The notes below the pieces were generated by a model. The model searched no databases. It saw only the letters and a program-made list of their open reading frames with translations, and had not been told where the DNA came from. Position numbers and translations under genes: made by a program. A DNA stretch of 10,129 nucleotides, from positions 1 through 10,129 of the forward strand of contig CAKTKU010000034.1 in the NCBI GenBank assembly GCA_934572335.1. The letters are read 5' to 3'. Every line of letters begins with the position of its first letter. Positions within the stretch are counted from its first letter, which is position 1. Shown one piece after another: positions 1-5,473 of this stretch. The stretch comes from an uncultured Oscillospiraceae bacterium. Lineage in GTDB: Bacteria; Bacillota; Clostridia; Oscillospirales; Oscillospiraceae.

Positions 1-101
1 ACGCCCCGTTTTCCGCTGCCCTAAAAAACATTGATTTTACTGGGTTTTTTCATGTTTTCTTATGGCACCACGGTTAATGCGGTGTCCCTTTGGTTATTGT
101 G
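1..101. other. Left-edge stretch without a recognised gene
   Basis: No reading frame here can be tied to a protein family. It contains an AAAAAAC (23-29) / GTTTTTT (44-50) pair around a 14-base loop and a weak imperfect hairpin at 64-86, either of which might lie at the 3' end of the ywlG transcript, but neither looks like a normal terminator. Confidence 0.3.
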
Positions 102-653
102 TTACTTCAATTCATCCTGATAGCGTGCGCGTTCGCCGCCGACGAAGCGCGGCCGCGTCCGCGCGCAGACAAGGTTCGCCTTGCCGATGCTCTTCACGCT
201 GAGACGCACGGGGACGGCAACATCCTTGAGATGCATACCGATGAGCGTGTCGCCGATGTCCATCCCGGCGCTCGCGCGGATATGCTCGACCGCGACGGGG
301 TGCTCAAGGTTTTCAAACACCGTCGTGGCAAACGAGCCGCCGGCGTGCGCCCACGGGCGGACATTCACCGGCTCATAGCCGAACTTCTCCGCCGCTGCCT
401 CCTCCAGAATGAGCGCGCGGTTAAGATGCTCGCAGCACTGCGCGGCGAGGTATATCCCCCGCGCCTTGAGCACGGGATATATGCCCGCGAACACTGCCTG
501 CGCCGCCTCCATGCTCGACCCCTTGCCTATATGCTCGCCCACGATCTCGCTCGACGAGCAGCCAACAACGAAAAGATCGCCCGCGCGGAGCTTCGCTGTG
601 TACAGCAGCTCCTCTACCGCTGCTTTCGCCTGCTGTGTCAATTCCTCATACAT
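102..653 (-). CDS. ywlG: UPF0340 / DUF436 family protein (YwlG-like, TIGR01440)
   Basis: A 183-residue cytosolic protein of full family length, close to Bacillus YwlG. Recognisable blocks are GCSSSEI (residues 31-37), QCCEHLNRAL (72-81), the EHIRASAGMDIGDTLIGMHL stretch (123-142) and ARTRPRFVGGERA (164-176). Its biochemical role is not known; the paired cysteines of QCC and the conserved His/Glu residues look like an active or ligand site, which is inference. The start is the first ATG after the upstream gene's stop; the ribosome binding site is a modest GGGGGA run 8 bases upstream. It is the second gene of a minus-strand pair, 16 bases behind the ECF S-component gene, so it is probably co-transcribed with it and may act on the imported compound. 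No convincing terminator follows. Family call is secure; function is open. Confidence 0.93.
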   Translation of the reverse strand: MYEELTQQAKAAVEELLYTAKLRAGDLFVVGCSSSEIVGEHIGKGSSMEAAQAVFAGIYPVLKARGIYLAAQCCEHLNRALILEEAAAEKFGYEPVNVRPWAHAGGSFATTVFENLEHPVAVEHIRASAGMDIGDTLIGMHLKDVAVPVRLSVKSIGKANLVCARTRPRFVGGERARYQDELK

Positions 654-669
654 GGTGTTATTCCCCCGT

Positions 670-1185
670 TCAGATGTAGCTCAGCTTTTTGATGCTGGGC
701 ACGGCGTGCAGCGCCTTATAGGCGAGTATGCCGACGACCATGCCCGCCGCGCCCTGAATGGCGTTGCCGGGAATGCTCGCCGCCGCGGCGATACCGTAGC
801 CGAGGGCGAGCGATTCATACGCGAAGTACCCCAGCACCATCACGACCTCGCCAACGGCAGAACCCGCGACAAGCCCGCTGAACTTACCGGAGAGCGCGCG
901 CAGGATGAGCGCGGCGACGAGCGCCGTCAGCCCCTTTATGATAAACGTGCCGGGCGCATACGACGCATAGCCGAGCAGCAGATCCGCCAGCATGGAGCCG
1001 AGACCGCCAGCCGCGAAGCCATACGCCGGACCGAGCAGGAATGCGCCAAGGAGCACCATGCCGTCGCCGAGGTTGATGTAGCCATTCGTGGCGGGCATGG
1101 GGATATGGATAAGCATAGTCGCAACACAGGTGAGCGCGGCAAAAAGCGCCGCCAGCACAAGCTTTATAAGTTTATCGTGTTTCAT
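670..1185 (-). CDS. ECF transporter S component (substrate-binding membrane subunit, PF07155-like)
   Basis: A 171-residue, highly hydrophobic protein with about six membrane segments, the usual size for an S component of an energy-coupling factor (vitamin/micronutrient) transporter. Typical features are small-residue AxxxA spacing in the first helix (LAALFAALT, 11-19), the NGYINLGDGMVLLGA block (34-48), GPAYGFAAGGLGSMLADLL (52-70) and the SIPGNAIQG segment (137-145). S components bind the substrate and dock on a shared EcfT-EcfA-EcfA' module, none of which is encoded here, so this is a group II (dispersed) S gene. The substrate cannot be read from the sequence. An in-frame ATG lies 57 bases further upstream, but I chose the ATG at 1185 because a perfect AAGGAGG (1196-1202) lies 10 bases before it and the predicted -10 box falls inside the longer version. 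Followed closely by the ywlG-like gene. Confidence 0.92.
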   Translation of the reverse strand: MKHDKLIKLVLAALFAALTCVATMLIHIPMPATNGYINLGDGMVLLGAFLLGPAYGFAAGGLGSMLADLLLGYASYAPGTFIIKGLTALVAALILRALSGKFSGLVAGSAVGEVVMVLGYFAYESLALGYGIAAAASIPGNAIQGAAGMVVGILAYKALHAVPSIKKLSYI

Positions 1186-1213
1186 AGTGTGTGCACCTCC
1201 TTGGTTTTGCCCT

Positions 1214-1242
1214 AATATAATCTCCGCGCTGAGTATATTCAA
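1214..1242 (-). promoter_or_regulatory. Sigma-A promoter of the ECF S-component / ywlG pair
   Basis: Read on the minus strand, a -35 TTGAAT (1237-1242) and a -10 TATATT (1214-1219) are separated by exactly 17 bases. Transcription would start near 1207, leaving a leader of about 20 bases that carries the AAGGAGG site. The -35 box directly abuts a perfect palindrome at 1243-1257. Confidence 0.6.
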
Positions 1243-1257
1243 GTATCAATTTGATAC
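1243..1257. promoter_or_regulatory. Perfect 15-bp palindrome, candidate operator
   Basis: GTATCAA and its exact reverse complement TTGATAC flank a single T. The site touches the -35 box of the minus-strand promoter of the ECF S gene and lies about 39 bases upstream of the thyX -35 box. A symmetric site in this position is what a dimeric transcription factor would bind. The factor is unknown. Confidence 0.45.
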
Positions 1258-1295
1258 AAAAATATATGACCAGATTTGTAGTCAAATATATTCAG

Positions 1296-1324
1296 TTGAA
1301 ATGTGCAGGAGAATACGATATAAT
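1296..1324 (+). promoter_or_regulatory. Sigma-A promoter of thyX
   Basis: TTGAAA (1296-1301) and a consensus TATAAT (1319-1324) with a 17-base spacer form a near-ideal vegetative promoter. The start of transcription would be near 1331, giving a leader of about 24 bases before the thyX ATG, with AAGGAG at 1343-1348. Confidence 0.75.
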
Positions 1325-1354
1325 CACAAAATAACAACAGCGAAGGAGCAAGTC

Positions 1355-2704
1355 ATGCCAGAGTACACAAACGCAAGAATAGTGAGCCACAATATATACG
1401 GCGAGAGGGCGTGCGCCAGCGCCGCGAAGATATCCACCACCAGCGGAAACGCCTTTGAGCTGTTCGACGGCGCGGTCGACAGCAACGCGAACCGAAAGCT
1501 TATAGGAAAGGTGCTCAACTCCGGGCACAGCTCCGTGATCGAGCACGCGGTGTTCACGCTCGCTCTGCGTGACGTGTCGGTATATGCGGAGGAGTATTTC
1601 ATCGAGCACCGCCTTGCCTCGTTCACGGTGAAGTCCCGCCGGTATGTGGACTTCGGCGGGCTGGGCTATCATATCCCGGACGGGCTTGACGGCGACGAAA
1701 AACAGCTCTACTGCGATTACATGGACGCACTTTTTGCAGCCTACAAGGAGCTGCTCGACGGCGGCATCCCCAAGGAGGACGCGCGCTTTGTGCTCCCCTA
1801 CTCGTTTTGCAGCAATTTTTACTGCACAGTGAACGCGCGCGAGCTTGTCCACATGATCGCCGACATGAGCGCCGGACGCGGACGCGCCGTGCCGGAACTG
1901 CGCGAGATCGCCCGCCAGCTGGAAGAGCAGCTTCTTGAGCTGTTCCCGTGCTTTGAAAAATACCTCGCCTCGCAAAAGGCGTTTTACGCCGCCGCGCCCG
2001 ATGCGCCCGCCGCCGCGAAGCTCAGTATGCCGGTGTTCATTTCGACCGGCGAGGTCGGGCGCGCGGAGCTGCTGCAAGCGCCGTCCGCGCCGGAGCATAT
2101 TCTCTCCGCCGCAATCGGAGTAAGCGGCCGCGAAGAGGGCGGCTATTCCGCGCTTTTCAATGACGCGCGCCCGCGCGAGCTGGAGCTTATAAACTACGGC
2201 TTTGCGATACGTGACATTACGCTGCCCGGCATAACGCACCTCGTGCGGCACAGGATGCAGTCCGTGATAATACCGGAGCTGCGGAGCATCGCACTGGGGC
2301 GGGTGATAATGCCCGCGTCGGTGGATGCCGACGCCGCCATGCGCAGGGTCTACACCGGGGCGGTCGAGCGTGCGTACAGCACGCTGCTTGCGAATGAAAG
2401 CAGCCCCGTTTTCACGGCGCACCGGCAATATTTCATGCTCAGCGGGACGCTGACGGACGTAATATCGTCAATGAATGCGCGCGAGCTTTTGCTCTTCTGC
2501 GAGCTGCGCTGCTGCGAGCGCGCGCAGTGGGAGATACGCAAGATCGCTGTGGGCATGCTGTCGCTACTGCGCGGCAGCTTCCCCGCGCTCTTCGACGCGC
2601 TGGGACCGTCGTGCTATGTCAAGGGGTACTGCCCGGAGGGCAGACTCGGCTGCGGACGGATGGACGAGGTCAGAGCGCGCTTCGGCACGCACGAAATAGA
2701 ATAA
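1355..2704 (+). CDS. thyX: Flavin-dependent thymidylate synthase, tandem ThyX (two Thy1-like halves)
   Basis: A 449-residue protein, about twice the usual 210-270 residues of ThyX, which makes dTMP from dUMP with methylene-tetrahydrofolate and reduced FAD. The first half has GHSSVIEH (57-64), a ThyX-motif relative EHRLASFTVKSRRY (84-97), ARFVLP (143-148) and NAREL (160-164). The second half has RHRMQSVIIPELRS (298-311), NAREL (374-378) and ELR..ERAQWEIR (383-395), then a Cys-rich tail (Cys420, 426, 433). Compared with the canonical RHRxxSxNExSxRY, the first half loses the leading Arg and the Asn-Glu but keeps S..RY; the second keeps RHR and loses N-E-x-S. A working site would therefore have to combine both halves, which is inference. 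The longer reading frame starts far upstream, but the ATG at 1355 has AAGGAG 6 bases before it and follows the promoter. Family call is firm; catalytic competence is less certain. Confidence 0.93.
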   Translation: MPEYTNARIVSHNIYGERACASAAKISTTSGNAFELFDGAVDSNANRKLIGKVLNSGHSSVIEHAVFTLALRDVSVYAEEYFIEHRLASFTVKSRRYVDFGGLGYHIPDGLDGDEKQLYCDYMDALFAAYKELLDGGIPKEDARFVLPYSFCSNFYCTVNARELVHMIADMSAGRGRAVPELREIARQLEEQLLELFPCFEKYLASQKAFYAAAPDAPAAAKLSMPVFISTGEVGRAELLQAPSAPEHILSAAIGVSGREEGGYSALFNDARPRELELINYGFAIRDITLPGITHLVRHRMQSVIIPELRSIALGRVIMPASVDADAAMRRVYTGAVERAYSTLLANESSPVFTAHRQYFMLSGTLTDVISSMNARELLLFCELRCCERAQWEIRKIAVGMLSLLRGSFPALFDALGPSCYVKGYCPEGRLGCGRMDEVRARFGTHEIE

Positions 2705-2712
2705 GGCAAAAG

Positions 2713-2748
2713 CACAGCAGCGGGGCGCGTCAGCGCTCCGCTGCTGTG
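2713..2748. terminator. Hairpin between convergent thyX and PocR-AraC genes
   Basis: An 11-bp perfect stem (2713-2723 with 2738-2748) can extend by four more pairs, one of them G-T, to a 6-base loop. On the minus strand it is followed by CTTTTGCCTTATT, a modest T-rich tract, so it probably terminates the PocR-AraC transcript. On the plus strand no T tract follows, so for thyX it would act only as a 3' stem. The right arm lies inside the last codons of the regulator gene. Confidence 0.6.
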
Positions 2749-3596
2749 TCCATGTCCACCATGCCGCCGCATTTTTTATATTGCGACGGCGTGACCCCGA
2801 CGAGCTTTTTGAACGTCTTTGTGAAGTAATTATAGTCGCTGAACCCAACGCGCTCGGCGATCTGCGCGACGGAGAGGTCCCTGTCCAGCAGCAGTGTTTT
2901 CGCCTCGGCAATGCGGCGGCGGGCGGTCATCGCGGTGATGCTGCCCTCCCCTGTCAGTCGCTTTGCCAGCGCGCAGAGCTTCGTCGTCCCCATGTTCAGC
3001 TCCGCCGCCATGCGCGCAAGAGAGAGCTTTTCCATATAGTGCGTGTCGATATACTCCTCCAGGCGCTGCTCATCCGAGGGCTGGGCAGTGCGTATCATTC
3101 TCTCAAGCTGGATATACGACGTGAGCGAGCGGAGAATGTCCCGATAGGCGCAGACCTTTTCATCCGGCAAACGTTCGACCCGCCAGAAGCACTCGCGCAG
3201 CTTGTCCATGTCCCCGTCGTACCACGAGAGCGTGGCGCGCGTGCGCTCCCACTGCTCCTCATAGGGCGCGTCGTCCAGCACCTGCCCAAAGCCCATGAAC
3301 GCCACCGGCTCGCCGCCGTCAAAGATGGGGACAACGACCTCGCGCAGACCTGCGTGGCAGCGGTACATATATGGGCTGCGCGTCTCGGCGCTGTGCTGCA
3401 CGGCAAGACGGTCGCTGCACACGCAGCGGCGATGTCCCTCCGGGCAGTCGTTCATCATGCGGCAGAAATCCGAATGGTTGCCGAATATCTGAATGTCCGC
3501 ACCGTTCTTATCAAATATATTCGTCTGTATGCCAGCGAGGACGTACAGATCGGCGAGCAGCCGGCGGAGCTTCTCGCTGTTGAAGAATATATTCAT
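2730..3596 (-). CDS. AraC-family transcription regulator with N-terminal PocR sensory domain
   Basis: A 288-residue regulator. Residues 5-165 match the PocR ligand-binding domain: FCRMM (44-48), a cysteine set C45, C51, C58, C60 and C80 with YRCHAGL (78-84), VVVPIFDGGEPVAFMGFGQV (87-106). PocR domains are PAS-like folds proposed to bind small ligands such as diols or hydrocarbon derivatives; the ligand here is unknown. Residues 175-275 form two helix-turn-helix motifs of the AraC type (SLARMAAELNMGTTKL and SVAQIAERVGFSDYNYFTKTFK), ending with the usual G-VTPSQYK. The start at 3596 has GGAGG (3603-3607) 6 bases upstream. It is transcribed divergently from the DegV gene across 188 bases and converges on thyX, so degV is the most likely local target, which is inference. 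The last codons overlap a terminator hairpin. Confidence 0.95.
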   Translation of the reverse strand: MNIFFNSEKLRRLLADLYVLAGIQTNIFDKNGADIQIFGNHSDFCRMMNDCPEGHRRCVCSDRLAVQHSAETRSPYMYRCHAGLREVVVPIFDGGEPVAFMGFGQVLDDAPYEEQWERTRATLSWYDGDMDKLRECFWRVERLPDEKVCAYRDILRSLTSYIQLERMIRTAQPSDEQRLEEYIDTHYMEKLSLARMAAELNMGTTKLCALAKRLTGEGSITAMTARRRIAEAKTLLLDRDLSVAQIAERVGFSDYNYFTKTFKKLVGVTPSQYKKCGGMVDMDTAAER

Positions 3597-3638
3597 ATGC
3601 CGCCTCCGTATACGTACTATCTTTCATTTATATGTCTT

Positions 3639-3667
3639 ATTATCCGACATTTCGTTGGGATTTGCAA
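3639..3667 (-). promoter_or_regulatory. Sigma-A promoter of the PocR-AraC gene
   Basis: On the minus strand a -35 TTGCAA (3662-3667) and a -10 GATAAT (3639-3644) are spaced by 17 bases. The predicted start near 3632 gives a leader of about 36 bases with a GGAGG site. Confidence 0.6.
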
Positions 3668-3736
3668 GACATTTTATGGCTGAATGCCGTTCTGTCAAGA
3701 ATAATTTATATTCAGTTTATAATTACTTGTATTTCT

Positions 3737-3766
3737 TGTAGTATTATAATTTTCTATAATACTACA
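3737..3766 (+). promoter_or_regulatory. Promoter region of the DegV gene covered by a perfect 12-bp inverted repeat
   Basis: TGTAGTATTATA (3737-3748) and its exact reverse complement TATAATACTACA (3755-3766) flank a 6-base spacer. Each arm contains part of a consensus -10 box: TATAAT occurs at 3745-3750 and at 3755-3760 on the plus strand, and a third at 3718-3723 lies upstream. No good -35 box is present at 16-18 bases from any of them (TTACTT at 3723-3728 is the best, 16 bases from the first). The repeat thus sits where a repressor would block RNA polymerase. If transcription began further upstream, the same repeat would form an RNA stem just before the ribosome binding site at 3768-3773. 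Confidence 0.55.
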
Positions 3767-3784
3767 TGGGAGGCTATTGCTATT

Positions 3785-4666
3785 ATGCAGGACTACATCA
3801 TTGCAACCTCGTCGACCTCGGATCTGCCGCGCACGTGGCTCGAGGCACACAATGTTCCGTTTATAAGCTACACCTACACCATCGGCGACCAGCTCTTTGA
3901 GGACGATTGCCGCGAGGAGAGCCGCGCCGCGGTCTATGCTGGCATGCGCAAGGGCGACCGTCTCAAGACCTCGATGATAAATGAATACGCCTACTGCGAC
4001 TTTTTCACCTCTCTGCTGGAAACCGGCAAGGATGTCATCTTCCTCGACATGTCGCAGAAGATGTCCGTGTCGTTTGAAAAGGCGCAGATCGGCGCGGAGA
4101 TGGCGCGCAAGGACTTCCCCGAGCAGAAGCTTTACGTGATGGACACGCTGTGCATCTCCGGCGGGCTGGGTCTGCTGGTGGACAATATGGTGCGGCTGAA
4201 GGAGAGCGGCGCGGACTATGACGCGGTCATCGCGTGGGGCGAAGAGAACAAGCTGAAAATCGCCCACCGCTTCACTGTGGACGACCTTGACTACCTCAAG
4301 GCGGGCGGGCGCGTGTCCAACGCGGCGGCGCTCGTCGGCGGTATGCTGTCGATAAAGCCGGTGCTGTACGTGCCTGACCGCGGCACGCTGGACGTGGCGA
4401 AGAAGGTGCGCGGGCGCAAGGCGGCGCTGAATGAGATCGTCGACGGCGTGAAGCGCGACCTTACCGGTACCGACACCAAGGGGAAGGAATTCCACATTCT
4501 TCAGGCAGACTGCGTCGCGGACGCGGAGCACGTCAAGGCCGAGATAAAGGCGGCGTTCCCCGACGTCGGCGAGATAACGATAACGAGCCTTGGCGTCGTC
4601 ATCGGCGCACACTGCGGGCCGGGGCTGCTGACGGTGTTCTACCTCTGCAACAGCCGCCAGCCGTGA
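3785..4666 (+). CDS. DegV family protein (EDD fold, fatty-acid binding)
   Basis: A 293-residue protein of normal family length. DegV/FakB proteins bind a fatty acid in a two-domain EDD fold and, in many Firmicutes, present it to the kinase FakA for phosphorylation into phospholipid synthesis. Visible family blocks are ATSSTSDLP (7-15), KTSMIN (61-66), the segment MDTLCISGGLGLLV (119-132), DDLDYLKAGGRVSNAAALVGGMLSIKPVLYV (166-196), KVRGRKAAL (207-215) and VIGAHCGPG (272-280). The usual SxLSGT block is replaced by MSQKMSVSF (89-97), so the ligand pocket may differ. The start at 3785 has GGGAGG (3768-3773) 11 bases upstream. Its promoter region carries a perfect inverted repeat, and the gene is divergent from a PocR-AraC regulator. 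No FakA kinase gene is seen here. Family is certain; the ligand is inferred. Confidence 0.95.
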   Translation: MQDYIIATSSTSDLPRTWLEAHNVPFISYTYTIGDQLFEDDCREESRAAVYAGMRKGDRLKTSMINEYAYCDFFTSLLETGKDVIFLDMSQKMSVSFEKAQIGAEMARKDFPEQKLYVMDTLCISGGLGLLVDNMVRLKESGADYDAVIAWGEENKLKIAHRFTVDDLDYLKAGGRVSNAAALVGGMLSIKPVLYVPDRGTLDVAKKVRGRKAALNEIVDGVKRDLTGTDTKGKEFHILQADCVADAEHVKAEIKAAFPDVGEITITSLGVVIGAHCGPGLLTVFYLCNSRQP

Positions 4667-4675
4667 TATACGTAT

Positions 4676-4707
4676 AAAAAATGCTGTCCGTCCGGACAGC
4701 ATTTTTT
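4676..4707. terminator. Bidirectional intrinsic terminator between the DegV gene and aroD
   Basis: A perfect 14-bp stem (4676-4689 with 4694-4707), ATGCTGTCC/GGACAGCAT at its core, has a 4-base loop and is flanked by six A on one side and six T on the other. It therefore gives a run of U after the hairpin in both directions. It ends degV on the plus strand and the lipid-aroD operon on the minus strand, and its right end overlaps two bases of the aroD stop codon. Confidence 0.92.
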
Positions 4708-5473
4708 ATTCCGTTATGCAATCATGCAGTGCGGAGATGGCGGCGTATGCCCGCTCGCAGTCGACCTGCCCGGGCGCGCTGGACGCATTGACGGTACAGA
4801 ACGTCATGCATGAGCCGAACACCTCGCCCGCGAGGCGGCTGAGTACGCCGTCCACGCCCATCGCAACGGTGAGCACCGGGGTGTCATTCTCATCGCGCGT
4901 CATGCGCTCCGTCGCCGAGAGGAGCTTCACAAGGTCTCCCCTGCCGCGCGCCATGACGGCGCACTTTGGAACATCCGCGCCGAGAGCGCGGGCGTGCGCT
5001 ATGAAATCGCAAATTCGGTCGACCTCCGGCGTTTCGTTGAAGTTATGATAGGAATAGAGCGACACAACGCCCTTTTCGCGGGCGTGGGCAATAAGCCCCG
5101 CCGCCGCGTCGTCGCCGACGCAGTGCTCAATGTCGACCATGTCCGCACAGCCGGAGTCGATCGCCGCGCGCACAAGGGCAATATACTCATCCCGCGGCAG
5201 CTCCGTATGCCCGCCCTCGGGCACGGAGCGGAACGTGAACATGAGCGGACGCTCGCCAAGGCATTCACGCACGCGGCGGAGGTCGTGCATGAGCTTATCC
5301 GTGTTGCAGACATTTTCGCTCCAATCCGCGCGGTATTCTATCGCGTCCACTTGCAGACGCTTCGCCCGCTCCACTGTCGCGAGCGCGGCATCAAGCGCGG
5401 CGTCGACCACGGGGCAGATAATTTTCGTCCTGCCCTCGCCGAGGATGACGCCGCGCACATTTATCGTTTTCAT
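4706..5473 (-). CDS. aroD: 3-Dehydroquinate dehydratase, type I
   Basis: A 255-residue cytosolic enzyme of the shikimate pathway that dehydrates 3-dehydroquinate to 3-dehydroshikimate through a Schiff base. The residue set falls at the same numbers as in the Salmonella enzyme: substrate-binding Glu46 and Arg48 (IEYRAD), Arg82 (FRS), Glu86, catalytic His143 (SYHNF), Schiff-base Lys170 (PKCAVM), Arg213 (SRLAGEVFGS), Ser232 and Gln236 (SSAPGQ). The frame is open 90 bases further upstream, but the ATG at 5473 is preceded by GGAGGG and overlaps the stop of the PAP2 gene as ATGA, so translation is coupled. It is the last gene of the operon and is followed at once by the terminator. No other shikimate gene is present; its link to the lipid genes before it is unexplained. 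Confidence 0.97.
   Translation of the reverse strand: MKTINVRGVILGEGRTKIICPVVDAALDAALATVERAKRLQVDAIEYRADWSENVCNTDKLMHDLRRVRECLGERPLMFTFRSVPEGGHTELPRDEYIALVRAAIDSGCADMVDIEHCVGDDAAAGLIAHAREKGVVSLYSYHNFNETPEVDRICDFIAHARALGADVPKCAVMARGRGDLVKLLSATERMTRDENDTPVLTVAMGVDGVLSRLAGEVFGSCMTFCTVNASSAPGQVDCERAYAAISALHDCITE

Noticed and set aside
23..50. AAAAAAC/GTTTTTT pair as a terminator
   Set aside because: The stem is almost only A-T with a 14-base loop, too weak to be called.
64..86. Possible terminator hairpin after the ywlG-like gene
   Set aside because: The stem is only about six pairs with one G-T pair and a large loop, and no T tract follows on the minus strand.
1128..1242. N-terminally longer version of the ECF S component starting at 1242
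   Set aside because: The extra 19 residues would be encoded by the promoter and ribosome binding site region, and the ATG at 1185 has a perfect AAGGAGG.
1292..2428. Long open frame of 378 codons on the minus strand opposite thyX
   Set aside because: Its protein has no family resemblance and is rich in Arg/His/Gly as expected of a shadow frame in GC-biased DNA; the opposite strand encodes a clear ThyX with promoter and ribosome binding site.
2781..3683. Open frame of 300 codons on the plus strand opposite the PocR-AraC gene
   Set aside because: No recognisable domain and no ribosome binding site; it runs through the regulator's own promoter region.
4667..4676. Palindrome TATACGTATA after degV, with a related TATACGTA at 3609-3616
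   Set aside because: Short, AT-rich and placed differently relative to the genes; probably chance.
3695..4702. Open frame of 335 codons on the minus strand opposite the DegV gene
   Set aside because: It begins within the degV promoter region and passes through the terminator; composition is that of an antisense shadow.
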